A stretch of DNA of 48,478 nt, taken from contig NZ_WAKV01000030.1 of assembly GCF_015523185.1 (NCBI RefSeq), positions 1 through 48,478 of the forward strand, read 5' to 3'. The DNA comes from Thermococcus sp. (GTDB lineage Archaea; Methanobacteriota_B; Thermococci; Thermococcales; Thermococcaceae). Of the stretch, positions 1 through 7,987 are shown piece by piece. Position 1 is the first letter of the stretch. Each line of letters opens with the position of its first letter. The notes beneath the pieces were generated by a model. It saw only the letters and a list, made by a program, of their open reading frames with translations. It did no database searches and had not been told where the DNA came from. Position numbers and translations under genes: made by a program.

Positions 1-1074
1 AAGCGCGCCGCCGAGTACCTCGGCTATGAGGACGAGCCCTATGACGCTTTGCTCGACCTCTTCGAGGAGGGACTGACCACTAAAGAAGTCGAGAGGATGT
101 TTGACAAGCTGGAGAAGGAGCTCAAGCCCCTCCTTGAGAAGATAATGGAAGAGGGCAAAGTTCCAAGGGAGCACCCGCTTGAGAAGGAGAGGTATGAGAA
201 GGAGCAGATGGAGCGCGTTAACATATGGATTCTCAAGAAGTTCGGCTTTCCGCTTGGAGTCCGCTCAAGGCTCGACGTCTCCGCTCATCCATTCACGACA
301 GAGTTCGGTATAAGAGACGTTAGGATAACCACCCGCTATGAAGGCTACGACTTCAGGAGGACGATTCTAAGTACGGTTCACGAGTTTGGGCATGCACTCT
401 ACGAGCTCCAGCAGGATGAGAGGTTCATGTTCACGCCGATAGCAGGTGGCGTTTCCCTTGGAATCCACGAGAGCCAGAGCCGCTTCTGGGAAAACATAAT
501 CGGAAGGAGTAGGGAGTTTGCTGAACTCATCTATCCCGTCCTCAAGGAGAACCTACCCTTCATGGCGAACTACACCCCTGAGGATGTGTACCTCTACTTC
601 AATATAGTTAGGCCGGACTTCATAAGGACCGAGGCTGATGTAGTTACCTACAACTTCCACATACTGCTCCGCTTCAAGCTCGAGAGGATGATGCTCAACG
701 AGGGCGTTAAGGCGAAGGACTTACCCGAGCTCTGGAACGAGGAGATGGAGCGTCTCCTAGGAATAAGGCCTAAGACCTACGCGGAGGGAATCCTCCAGGA
801 TATCCACTGGGCGCACGGAACGATAGGCTACTTCCCGACCTACAGCATAGGTACGCTCCTCGCGAGCCAGCTCTACTACCACATCAAGCGCGACATCCCG
901 GACTTCGAGGAGAAGATAGCCAAGGCCGAGTTCGAGCCGATTAAGGCCTGGCTCAGGGAGAAGATACACCGGTGGGGAAGCATCTATCCGCCGAAGGAAC
1001 TCCTAAAAAAGGCCATCGGCGAAGAATTAAACCCGGACTACTTCATCCGCTGGGTAAAGGAGAGGTACCTTTGA
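1..1074 (+). CDS. M32 metallocarboxypeptidase (carboxypeptidase Taq family), 5' end missing
   Basis: Zinc carboxypeptidase that removes C-terminal residues from peptides in the cytoplasm. The frame is open from base 1 with no stop, so the gene begins outside the window; 357 residues are present against about 500 usual for archaeal M32 enzymes. The zinc motif HEFGH (in STVHEFGHALYE) is encoded near 379-393. The later IHESQSRFWEN segment supplies the downstream glutamate typical of the family, and HWAHGTIGYFPTYSIG near the C-terminus is another M32 signature. The TTG at 49 is internal to the gene and is not the start. A T-rich stretch follows the stop. Family assignment is secure; peptide preference cannot be read. 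Confidence 0.93.
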   Translation, partial: KRAAEYLGYEDEPYDALLDLFEEGLTTKEVERMFDKLEKELKPLLEKIMEEGKVPREHPLEKERYEKEQMERVNIWILKKFGFPLGVRSRLDVSAHPFTTEFGIRDVRITTRYEGYDFRRTILSTVHEFGHALYELQQDERFMFTPIAGGVSLGIHESQSRFWENIIGRSREFAELIYPVLKENLPFMANYTPEDVYLYFNIVRPDFIRTEADVVTYNFHILLRFKLERMMLNEGVKAKDLPELWNEEMERLLGIRPKTYAEGILQDIHWAHGTIGYFPTYSIGTLLASQLYYHIKRDIPDFEEKIAKAEFEPIKAWLREKIHRWGSIYPPKELLKKAIGEELNPDYFIRWVKERYL

Positions 1075-1090
1075 TTTTCTTTTTCTATTA
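1075..1090 (+). terminator. T-rich tract after the carboxypeptidase gene
   Basis: The bases directly after the TGA stop are almost all T on the coding strand (TTTTCTTTTTCT). Oligo-T runs of this kind end transcription in Thermococcales without needing a hairpin. The call is by base composition only. Confidence 0.4.
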
Positions 1091-1144
1091 TCTGTTGGGG
1101 CAATGCTTGAATATGATGCATGCACACAATATATTGGTGAGAGC

Positions 1145-1381
1145 ATGGTAAAGACGATAACGATTTCTGATGATGTTTACAACGAACTCGTTCGAATTAA
1201 GGGTAAAAAATCCTTCAGCGAGCTCTTTAGAGAGCTTTTGCGGGAGAGAAAGGGAAACGTTGATGCCCTGCGTCGCCTCTATGGAATTCTGAGTGAAGAA
1301 GAGTACCTGGAAGCGAAGAGAAAGCTCAAAGATATCGAGGAGGAGTTTGAAAAATGGGGGCAGTCCTTGAGACAAACGTGA
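1145..1381 (+). CDS. vapB: VapB-type antitoxin (DUF217 family)
   Basis: Small antitoxin of 78 residues, expected to bind and neutralise a PIN-domain VapC RNase and to repress its own promoter. The N-terminus MVKTITISDDVYNELVRIK is the swapped-hairpin/ribbon DNA-binding part of the DUF217 (VAPB_antitox) family. The charged C-terminal half (LSEEEYLEAKRKLKDIEEEF) is the toxin-binding part. The ATG at 1145 follows GGTGAGA by a few bases; the upstream GTG-like starts add unconserved residues. It overlaps the vapC remnant by 28 bases, the usual antitoxin-toxin arrangement. The antitoxin is intact while its toxin is broken. Confidence 0.8.
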   Translation: MVKTITISDDVYNELVRIKGKKSFSELFRELLRERKGNVDALRRLYGILSEEEYLEAKRKLKDIEEEFEKWGQSLRQT

Positions 1382-1721
1382 TAATCGAGATTGCCAGGGG
1401 CAACCGTGAAGTCTTTGAAAAAGTCACTGCTCTGGACAACTCCTTTTGAATAACTGCTACAACAAAGTTCGAAATTCTTGTGGGAATGCCTAAGAAAGAT
1501 GAGCTTATATGGCTTGAAACGCTGATTGAGCTTCCCTTTGATGGAAATGTGCTGAGATGGCGTCGTATCTTCATAAAAGGCTGATGAAGCATGGAACACC
1601 AATGTCATTCAGGGACCTTTTCATTGCTTCCATTGCCATTGTCAATGGCATGCCAATAATAACCTTGGACGAGGATTTCAAAGTTTTAAAGGAACTGGGG
1701 TTTGATGTTCACGTTATTTAG
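1354..1721 (+). pseudogene. vapC: VapC-type PIN-domain toxin, broken by a nonsense codon and a frameshift
   Basis: The translation from the ATG at 1354 starts MGAVLETNVIIEIARGN, with the first PIN aspartate position apparently E/T-altered (usually D-T-N/S). It reaches an in-frame TGA at 1447-1449 where GGA would give the expected FGITATTKFEIL. After LIELPFDGNVL the frame shifts at about 1554-1555; restoring one G gives EMASYLHKRLMKHGTPMSFRDLFIASIAI, then GMPIITLDEDFKVL and a stop at 1721. The rest of the PIN fold, including the later acidic residues (RDLFIA, TLDEDF), is preserved. This looks like a recent double lesion that inactivated the toxin, unless one lesion is a sequencing error. Confidence 0.82.
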
Positions 1722-1722
1722 A

Positions 1723-2058
1723 TTACTCAATCCACGCGACCGGTTCGACCTCTATAGCTACCACCCCGTACTTTTTCTCTTTCTCCTCTGAATAAAATCT
1801 CCTGTAGACCTTAACACCCTCTTCAATGCTCTTCACTCCGGGCAAAACGTTCTCAAGGCCCTCCTTTTCCAGCATTTCCCTGAAGGATGAGTAGACCCTC
1901 AGGTCCTTTACAACACACACCAGTTTGTTCTCGAAGACTATCTCATCTCCGGGTTTTATGGCCTGCCTCTTCTCATCGTACAAACGGCCCTCGATTTTCT
2001 TTTTTCCTTCTGCTATTGCCTTCAGGTACTCCTCTTGGAGACCCATCTTCCACCTCAT
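1723..2058 (-). CDS. ASCH-domain protein
   Basis: A 111-residue protein of the ASCH superfamily, a PUA-like beta-barrel fold proposed to bind RNA or modified nucleotides. The signature is visible: EEYLKAIAEGKKKIEGRLYDEKR near residues 9-31, followed by IKPGDEIVFEN, the core strand of the family. The C-terminal half ends in KYGVVAIEVEPV, the last strand. The ATG at 2058 is preceded by GAGGTGAG. It lies 9 bases downstream of the flavoprotein gene on the same strand, so the two are probably cotranscribed. It ends 1 base from the vapC remnant on the other strand. The exact ligand is unknown. Confidence 0.8.
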   Translation of the reverse strand: MRWKMGLQEEYLKAIAEGKKKIEGRLYDEKRQAIKPGDEIVFENKLVCVVKDLRVYSSFREMLEKEGLENVLPGVKSIEEGVKVYRRFYSEEKEKKYGVVAIEVEPVAWIE

Positions 2059-2067
2059 AGTCTCACC

Positions 2068-3180
2068 TCACAGCAGGGCCTTAATCAGACTGGGGCTGAC
2101 CTTTATGAGCTTTGCGAGAAGTTTTGGCCTCTTTAGGAGGGCCTTTGCGGTTCTGAGATGGTCGTCGAAGTCGGCCTGGGTTTCTATGACCTCCCTGGCC
2201 TCTTCGCTTCCGAGAACCTCAAAGATTCTCTCTATTGCATCTTGGTCGAGTCCCGTGAAGAGCCTCCTGAACTTAAGCCCAAAGCTTATCTGTCTTCTCA
2301 CCCACGAGCAGTAGTCCCAGTACTTCTCGGGTTTCCCTTCGTAGAGGGCTTTTTTCAGGTTCTCGGCACATAGCATGCCATAAACTATTCCCCCGGCTGT
2401 CGTTGGCTTAATCTGGAGTGCTGAATCACCGACAAGTGCAACGTTTCCCTTAACCCAGGGCTTTCTCCATCCGAAACCAACCGGGCCGGCCTTGAACTCA
2501 AGTATCTTCGTTGGTTCTAGCCTTCTCAGTCTTAAAAACCTGCTCAGGGCTTCCATTTTTCCAAAGGTCCCAACCCTGGCAGTTTCCCCATCAATCGGGG
2601 TGACCCACGCGAAGAAGTCGGGCGTTATCTCTTTGTTGACCCATACCTCAACGTTTCTCCTATCGAAGCTCCCCAGAACTTCAACCTCGTAACCGCTCAG
2701 GAATTCTGCCCGGGTTTTGGTCCCGATGACCTTCGCCACGGTGCTGTTCACGCCGTCGGCTCCGATGTAGAAGTCTGCCTTAACCTCAAGCGTCTCCCCC
2801 ATGTGCTGAAGAACGGCCTTTCCGTTCCTGAATCCTCTGAAGGTCGTGCTCATCAAATAATCAGCTCCTTTTTTCATAGCTCTCTTCGCCAGTTCCCTCT
2901 CTAGGGTCTTCCTGTCCACGAGGTAAGCCTGAGGACTCTTCCTCCCTATCGAAAAGCTCTGGATTCGTGAGTAAAATGTTGCACCGTATAGTTCGTTTAG
3001 AATGGCTTTTTTCGGCAGATTGAGTCTCTCGTAGTTTTCTGCCCCTATTATGCCGGTGCAGGCCTTTCCTCCGAAGGAGCTCTTTTTCTCGACAACGGCA
3101 ACGCTGTAGTCCCTCGCGAGAAGGTTTGCCAGATAATTCCCAACGGGTCCGGCACCGATGATTAGGATGTTGTACCTCAT
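2068..3180 (-). CDS. Geranylgeranyl reductase-like FAD oxidoreductase
   Basis: Flavoprotein of 370 residues resembling archaeal geranylgeranyl reductases, which saturate isoprenoid chains of membrane lipids at the inner face of the membrane. The N-terminus MRYNILIIGAGPVGNYLANLLA is the FAD dinucleotide-binding loop. FGGKACTGIIG carries the cysteine position seen in this family. DFYIGADGVNSTVAK and GNVALVGDSALQIKPTTAGGIVYGM are the second and third FAD motifs of the para-hydroxybenzoate hydroxylase-like fold. The ATG at 3180 is chosen because the longer frame would run into the divergent pcp gene. A TTTTAAA element at about 3201-3208 lies between the two genes. The substrate could also be quinone-like. 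Confidence 0.75.
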   Translation of the reverse strand: MRYNILIIGAGPVGNYLANLLARDYSVAVVEKKSSFGGKACTGIIGAENYERLNLPKKAILNELYGATFYSRIQSFSIGRKSPQAYLVDRKTLERELAKRAMKKGADYLMSTTFRGFRNGKAVLQHMGETLEVKADFYIGADGVNSTVAKVIGTKTRAEFLSGYEVEVLGSFDRRNVEVWVNKEITPDFFAWVTPIDGETARVGTFGKMEALSRFLRLRRLEPTKILEFKAGPVGFGWRKPWVKGNVALVGDSALQIKPTTAGGIVYGMLCAENLKKALYEGKPEKYWDYCSWVRRQISFGLKFRRLFTGLDQDAIERIFEVLGSEEAREVIETQADFDDHLRTAKALLKRPKLLAKLIKVSPSLIKALL

Positions 3181-3241
3181 CCTCACCCCTCGCCTGGAGT
3201 AGCTTTTAAACCCTAAAAACCTACCCTTTTCCGGTGGTTCC

Positions 3242-3841
3242 ATGAAGGTTCTCGTTACAGGCTTCGAGCCTTTTGGCGGTGAAAAAATCAACCCCTCATG
3301 GGAGGCCGTGAAGGCCCTGCCCGATGAGCTCGGCGGTGCAACTCTCGTAAAGGTTCAGCTTCCAGTTTCCTTCAATGGAGTCAGGGAGCTCCTGCCGAGG
3401 CTCATAGTTAAGGAAAAGCCGGATTTCGTCCTCCTCACCGGCCAGGCTGGAGGAAGGCCCAACGTAACCGTGGAGAGAGTTGCGATAAACGTGATGGACT
3501 CAGAAATGCCGGACAACGACGGTTTCAAGCCGGAAGACGAGCCGATCTTTGAAGGGGCGCCGAGCGCTTACTTTGCTACCATACCTATAAAGCGCGTCGT
3601 CAAAACCCTTAGAGGGGCAGGGATTCCGGCCGGGGTGTCGAATACCGCCGGTACCTACGTCTGCAACACGGCGATGTTCACCGCTTTGCACACGGTAGCA
3701 GTATCTGGGATGGAAACGAAAGCGGGCTTTATCCACGTTCCCTTCAGCCATAACCAGGCCCTCGAAAAGCCAAGGCCATCTATGGCTCAGGAAACGATAA
3801 ACCGTGCCATAGAGCTTTCCATTAGGTCACTCCTTGAATAG
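3242..3841 (+). CDS. pcp: Pyroglutamyl-peptidase I (pyrrolidone-carboxylate peptidase)
   Basis: Cysteine peptidase (C15) that removes N-terminal pyroglutamate from peptides in the cytoplasm. At 199 residues it has the standard length. The N-terminus MKVLVTGFEPFGG is the family signature. The catalytic triad is visible as E78 (VTVERVAIN), C141 (GTYVCNTAMF) and H165 (FIHVPFSH). It is divergent from the flavoprotein gene, with a TTTTAAACC TATA-like element around 3203-3210. Its 3' end overlaps the convergent gene by 15 bases. Confidence 0.96.
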   Translation: MKVLVTGFEPFGGEKINPSWEAVKALPDELGGATLVKVQLPVSFNGVRELLPRLIVKEKPDFVLLTGQAGGRPNVTVERVAINVMDSEMPDNDGFKPEDEPIFEGAPSAYFATIPIKRVVKTLRGAGIPAGVSNTAGTYVCNTAMFTALHTVAVSGMETKAGFIHVPFSHNQALEKPRPSMAQETINRAIELSIRSLLE

Positions 3842-4156
3842 CTCGTTGAAGTCTATCTCGTAAACGACGGAACCGTTGAAGCTCTGGGCCTCTTTGAAGC
3901 GTGCTATCAGAGAGCTGAACGTCTCAACTAAGGCACCTCTAATTTCGCTCATTATTTTTTCGGCCTCTTCCCTCGTGCTCGCCTTGAAGATCTTTCCAGT
4001 CAGCTCGTTGAGGCTTAGCCCCTCGCCCATGACCTTAACCTTTGGGTCGAAGCCGTCAACTATCGTCTTCAGCTCCTCGTCCAGGTCGAGCTCCCTGACG
4101 CTTACCAGGTACTCCCCCGTCAGAATATCGTACTTTTTGTCAAAGACGAGGCGCAT
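3827..4156 (-). CDS. Thermococcales hypothetical protein (109 aa)
   Basis: Not recognised. The product is an acidic soluble protein without membrane segments, starting MRLVFDKKYDILTGEY. The middle (EEAEKIMSEIRGALVETFSSLIARFKEA) should be helical, and the last strand reads SVVYEIDFNEL. The ATG at 4156 sits 9 bases from a GGGGTGAT site; a GTG two codons upstream is the alternative but lies too close to that site. Codon use matches the surrounding genes, so the frame is credible. It overlaps the end of pcp by 15 bases on the opposite strand. Confidence 0.65.
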   Translation of the reverse strand: MRLVFDKKYDILTGEYLVSVRELDLDEELKTIVDGFDPKVKVMGEGLSLNELTGKIFKASTREEAEKIMSEIRGALVETFSSLIARFKEAQSFNGSVVYEIDFNELFKE

Positions 4157-4262
4157 CTTCACACTATCACCCCGGGATTGAATATAACTCCGGTTCTAAA
4201 TAACGGTTTTGGTGACCTAAACCTAAGGGTTAAAAAGATACCGTCCCTCAGTTTGCTAGAGG

Positions 4263-6257
4263 GTGGTGCTCATTCTCATAATCGGCCTTGACGTAATCGG
4301 CGAGAACCCGAGGCGCTTTGCAGTGGTGAGCTGGTACAACGGAAAACTTGAGCGAAAGGGCGAGTTCACTCTGTACAGGCTAATCCGGTTTATTCGCACT
4401 AAAAAGCCCGATATAGTGGCTATAGACAGCGTTACGGAACTTGGAGACGATTTGAGAATGTTTCTCAGGGCACTTCCCCCGGGAACCAAGCTCGTTCAGG
4501 TTACCGGAAGGCCCGGCGAACAGCGAAGTTTGCAGAGCCTCGCTAGGGAACACGGGATAAGAACGAGCGACCGCTTTGACCCATACGAGGAGGCGAAGCT
4601 TTCAGCCCTGCTCGCGAGCAAAGGTATAGGCTACGAGGTTCTGGCTTTTGAGGATGAAGTCATAGTGAAGGTTACCCGGGGAAGGAGCCATGGCAAAGGA
4701 GGTTGGAGTCAGGACCGCTACAGGAAGAGGGTGCACAACCTAGTGAGGGACAAGGTGAGAGAAATTGAAGACAGGCTGAGAAGAGCTGACATACCCTTTG
4801 ACCTTGAGACCGAGGAAAAGGACTACGGCTTAGCCAGGGGCGAGTTCAGGGTTTACGCGAGCAGGGAAGAGCTGGCCGGTATCGTCAGGCCGATGCGCGG
4901 TGGGGACGTTGAGGTCAGGATTTATCCGGTGGAAAGGGCCGAGCTCGGTTTTGCCCCGCTCAAGGGAGAGGAGGCTATAAAGGAGCGGAAAAGCATTATA
5001 GTGGGCATAGACCCGGGGATAACAGTTGGAATAGCCGTCATCGACCTGAACGGGAACATAATCGCCCTCCACAGCGAGAGGAACATGCCCGTCGGCGAGA
5101 TCTTCAGGTTCATAAGCGAGATTGGGCATCCGGTTATAGTTGCCACGGACGTTTCTCCGGCCCCGGGATTCGTCGAGAAGATAGCGCGCTCCTTTAAAGC
5201 CAACCTCTTCGTCCCGCGGGAGAGCCTCAGGGTTGATGAAAAGAACGAACTCCTCAGGAACCTTGGAATAAAGGTCGAGGATGACCACCAGAGGGACGCT
5301 CTGGCTGCAGCTTACAAGGCCTACCTCAGGCTCAAGCCGAAGCTTGAACACGTTGAGGCCAAGCTCCGCGAGGCCGGGCTGAGCAAGAGGGCCGATGAGG
5401 TTAAGGCTCTGGTCATTCAGGGCTACAACCTCGGCGAGGCGATGCAGAGGGTAACCGCTAGGCGGGAGGAGAGGAAGCCCGAACCCCAGACGGAGGAAAC
5501 GACGAGCGTTGACATGAGGCCTTACCTTAGGAAAATCAGGGAGCTGGAGGAGCGGATAGAGCTCCTCGAGCGGGAGAACGAGGAGCTGAGGGGCATCATT
5601 AGGGAGCAGAGGAGAACCATCGAGAGGCTCGAAAGGAGAATAGCGGACTATGACGAGGAAGTGAGGAGAAAGGTCCTCCGCGAGAGGGAGCTTGAGGCGA
5701 AGGTGAAGCGCATCGAAGTCCTTGAGAAACAGCTGAAGGAAGCAAAGGCTGTAATAGAGCGCCTCAGCAGGGATTTGGTCAAGGTCAAGAGAATGAACGT
5801 GGTGGAGGTTCGCGGTAGTGCAGTACCTTTAAAGGTTCTTAGGACCCTGAGCTGGCGCGAGCTCGAGAGGATTGAGCGTGAGGTTGGTTTGAGACGGGGC
5901 GATGTCCTCTTCGTAATCAACCCAGCTGGAGCTGGAAAGGCCATAGCAGAGGAGCTTGTCGAGAAGGGGATAAGGGCTTTGATAACAGAGAAGTCCCTCC
6001 CGGAGCCCGTCAAAGAGGTTCTGAGAGATTCCCACGTGCCATTCTTCACGAGCGAGGAGCTCGACGTGAAGAGGGTTGACGAGTTTGCAGTTGTCGAGAG
6101 GGAGACCCTTGAGAGGGCCATCGGGGAACTGCTGGAACGCTGGAAGGAAGAGGACGAGGAGAGGGAAGCCGAGAGGTTCCTGAAACTTGTTGAGGAGTAC
6201 AGGATTGAGCGCATTAAAGAACTCAGGAGAAAGGCAGAGGAGGAGTCTATAAACTAG
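4263..6257 (+). CDS. DUF460 protein: RNase H-like domains with a long coiled coil
   Basis: A 664-residue archaeal protein of the DUF460 family, which has an RNase H/RuvC-like fold; its substrate is not established. The N-terminal region starts IIGLDVIGENPRRFAVVSWYNG and continues to DIVAIDSVTEL, a first RNase H-like half. Around residues 245-345, SIIVGIDPGITVGIAVIDLNG, then VIVATDVSPAP and DDHQRDALAAA give the G-I-D-P-G strand and later acidic residues of a RuvC-like site. A coiled coil of about 100 residues follows (IRELEERIELLERENEEL onward), then a C-terminal mixed domain. TTAAAAA at 4230-4236 lies about 27 bases before the GTG, which suggests a leaderless or near-leaderless mRNA. Confidence 0.8.
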   Translation: MVLILIIGLDVIGENPRRFAVVSWYNGKLERKGEFTLYRLIRFIRTKKPDIVAIDSVTELGDDLRMFLRALPPGTKLVQVTGRPGEQRSLQSLAREHGIRTSDRFDPYEEAKLSALLASKGIGYEVLAFEDEVIVKVTRGRSHGKGGWSQDRYRKRVHNLVRDKVREIEDRLRRADIPFDLETEEKDYGLARGEFRVYASREELAGIVRPMRGGDVEVRIYPVERAELGFAPLKGEEAIKERKSIIVGIDPGITVGIAVIDLNGNIIALHSERNMPVGEIFRFISEIGHPVIVATDVSPAPGFVEKIARSFKANLFVPRESLRVDEKNELLRNLGIKVEDDHQRDALAAAYKAYLRLKPKLEHVEAKLREAGLSKRADEVKALVIQGYNLGEAMQRVTARREERKPEPQTEETTSVDMRPYLRKIRELEERIELLERENEELRGIIREQRRTIERLERRIADYDEEVRRKVLRERELEAKVKRIEVLEKQLKEAKAVIERLSRDLVKVKRMNVVEVRGSAVPLKVLRTLSWRELERIEREVGLRRGDVLFVINPAGAGKAIAEELVEKGIRALITEKSLPEPVKEVLRDSHVPFFTSEELDVKRVDEFAVVERETLERAIGELLERWKEEDEEREAERFLKLVEEYRIERIKELRRKAEEESIN

Positions 6258-6263
6258 GTATTT

Positions 6264-6461
6264 TTAACCCCCTGCTCTGGCTAACCTTAGCCTCTCCATG
6301 AAGCGTTCAATTTCCTCGGGAGTTCCCTCAATTAGGGTCCTGTTTAAGGTTATACCGTTCCTTTCGGTTTTTCCTAGGAGAACCAGCTCGACCTTTGCTT
6401 TACTCCTTTTCTTGAGTTCTTCGAGCTCTTCAATGCTTATCGGCGTCTCAATAACCCTCAA
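6264..6461 (-). CDS. Small hypothetical protein (65 aa) behind an ATPase remnant
   Basis: Not recognised. From a TTG at 6461 the frame reads MRVIETPISIEELEELKKR, then KAKVELVLLGKT and a helical acidic/basic tail EIERFMERLRLARAGG. The start lies inside the last codons of the ATPase remnant (stop at 6448), so translation may be coupled. A longer frame reaching an ATG at 6515 only shadows the remnant and has no support. There is no clear Shine-Dalgarno site. Real but small, or a fragment; confidence is limited. Confidence 0.4.
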   Translation of the reverse strand: MRVIETPISIEELEELKKRSKAKVELVLLGKTERNGITLNRTLIEGTPEEIERFMERLRLARAGG

Positions 6462-6888
6462 GAAGGAACCCCCACAGCGGGACGATTTTGATTCCATCAA
6501 CCTTTTTCTCGGCATCCCACGTTACCAACACTGCCTTTTTCCAGTGGAAGAGCTTCCTTACCTTTTTCAACGCCCTGAGCTTGCGTTTCATGGTCTCGGG
6601 GTTTGAAACGTCGTAGCTAACCTGAATTAGCGTCTCTTCATCCGGCAGGACAAAGTCAATCTCCCAGTTGTCCCCAAGGGCGTAGTTCACCTCTTTTCCC
6701 CTCCTTAAGAGTTCAATGAACACTGTGTTTTCCATGAGCCTTCCGAAGTTCTCGCTGAACTTTATGCTCAGGAACGTTATGAAGGCGCTGTCAACGAAGT
6801 ACACCTTTTTGGGATGCTGGATTCTCAGCTTGACTTTTGGGAAATAGACCTCAACTGGAAACGCGAAGTAGCACTGTGTACCGATACT
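6448..6888 (-). pseudogene. C-terminal remnant of an archaeal AAA-type ATPase (DUF4143/PD-(D/E)XK-like tail)
   Basis: The frame is open from just after a TAA at 6889-6891 and has no ATG. It begins SIGTQCYFAFPVEVYFPK and continues with PKKVYFVDSAFITFL, the typical junction after the winged-helix part of archaeal ATPases (P-K-K-x-Y-x-x-D). NFGRLMENTVFIELLRRG, NWEIDFVLPDEETLIQVSYD and KKAVLVTWDAEK follow; E-I-D-F and I-Q-V give the PD-(D/E)XK-like pattern of these tails. The whole P-loop half, about 250 residues, is missing. A GTG at 6804 could start a 118-residue product, but this is most simply a decayed gene. An inverted repeat and two TATA-like elements lie at its truncated end. Confidence 0.75.
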
Positions 6889-6898
6889 TTATAAAAGT

Positions 6899-6916
6899 TG
6901 TTTAGTATGCTAAACA
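6899..6916. repeat. Inverted repeat TGTTTAG-TATG-CTAAACA between two TATA-like elements
   Basis: Perfect 7-base arms separated by 4 bases. It is flanked by CTTTATAAAAG (6887-6897) and GTTTATAAAG (6920-6929). The spacing and symmetry look like an operator or the end of a lost element at the truncated edge of the ATPase remnant. Nothing downstream on either strand clearly uses it now. Confidence 0.6.
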
Positions 6917-6952
6917 GGTGTTTATAAAGAGCTGTTCAGTGCAATGACCACC

Positions 6953-7927
6953 TCACTCAACCCTGAAGGTTATTCCCTTTTCCCTCGCTTTCCTCTCGAC
7001 CTGAAGGCGGAACTGGCAGGCCTTGCATATCTCCCCTGTTGTAGGCTGTCCACATATCTTACAGCGGTTAAGTTCGCTGGTTTTCTTGGTGTATGTCTTC
7101 GCGATGAGCGGGAAGAGCTTGTCGTAGCTCCGCAGGATTTGATACTTCGTTCCCGGGTGTCTCTCCTCCATCTCGTTGAGCCAGTCCCTTATCTCCGCCC
7201 TGAATGCTTCAACTGCGTAGGGGCACTCGCTAAGGTCAACCTCAATGTTGTTCAGAACAGCGTAGAGGACTATCTCTTTCTCTGGAATCTCACGGAGGGG
7301 CTTTATCCTCGGAACTAACTCTGGGTGGATTTCCTCGTAATAGGGACCGGTTCTTCCGAGTCTGGCTATATCCCCGCGGAGAATGTTCATTATGAACATC
7401 TGGACTTCATCATCAAGGTTATGGCCTACCGCTAATTTATCCGCCCCGACGTCCTTGGCCGCGTAGTTTAAAAGCCACCTTCTCCAGACGCCACAGTAGG
7501 AACAGGCACCGACTCTTTCACCCTTCTCGAAGCTCCCCATTATCTCGACTGTCTCGTCCAATGTAAAGCCGATGTATTCCTTGAAGGAATAAATTCTGTG
7601 CTCTATGCCGAGTTTTTTCGCGTTCCTCTTCGCTATCTCCACACTCGGTGGTCTGTACCCGGCTATGCCCTCATCTATCGTTATAGCGACGAGCTCAAAG
7701 GGGAACTTCTCGCGGAGCTTTGCTAGGAGGTGCATCAGAACCACGCTGTCCTTCCCACCGGAAACTCCAACCGCTATCCTCTCGCCCTTTTCGATTAGGT
7801 GGTACTTCTTGACTGTTTCCTTGAACTTCTTCTCCACCATCTCGTTAAAGTGCTTGTGGCAGTAGTAGAGTCCGCTGTAGCGTGCGTGGTAAACCGCTGG
7901 CCTTTCGCACTTTGAACACTTTGACAT
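6953..7927 (-). CDS. tRNA 2-thiolation enzyme, Ncs6/TtuA family
   Basis: ATP-dependent tRNA sulfurtransferase of 324 residues that thiolates uridine in tRNA. The pyrophosphatase loop SGGKDS is in VGVSGGKDSVVLMHLLAKL. Zinc-finger cysteines occur at both ends (CSKC and CHKHF at the N-terminus, CKICG and CKAC at the C-terminus). The three cysteines that hold an iron-sulfur cluster in this family fit CSYC and SECPYAVE. A second member of the family is at 37106-38026. That one looks like TtuA (position 54), so this copy is more likely the wobble-uridine enzyme (NcsA/Ncs6); the division is inference. It is divergent from the RecA-like gene. Confidence 0.85.
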   Translation of the reverse strand: MSKCSKCERPAVYHARYSGLYYCHKHFNEMVEKKFKETVKKYHLIEKGERIAVGVSGGKDSVVLMHLLAKLREKFPFELVAITIDEGIAGYRPPSVEIAKRNAKKLGIEHRIYSFKEYIGFTLDETVEIMGSFEKGERVGACSYCGVWRRWLLNYAAKDVGADKLAVGHNLDDEVQMFIMNILRGDIARLGRTGPYYEEIHPELVPRIKPLREIPEKEIVLYAVLNNIEVDLSECPYAVEAFRAEIRDWLNEMEERHPGTKYQILRSYDKLFPLIAKTYTKKTSELNRCKICGQPTTGEICKACQFRLQVERKAREKGITFRVE

Positions 7928-7987
7928 GGGTTGCCTTACGAAAATGCTTTTAAAAAGATTGGGTCTTTTCCTTATCCGGGCGAGAGC

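Noticed and set aside
3181-3291. Longer start for the geranylgeranyl reductase-like gene
   Set aside because: It would run through the divergent promoter and into pcp; the residues added are not conserved, and the FAD motif starts directly after the ATG at 3180.
4830-5351. Long minus-strand frame opposite the DUF460 gene (173 codons)
   Set aside because: Shadow of a GC-rich coding strand; no start signal, no domain, and the plus strand holds a clear family protein.
6462-6515. N-terminal extension of the small gene at 6264 to an ATG at 6515
   Set aside because: The extension lies entirely opposite in phase within the ATPase remnant, reads as low-complexity Cys/Ser/Arg and has no ribosome site.
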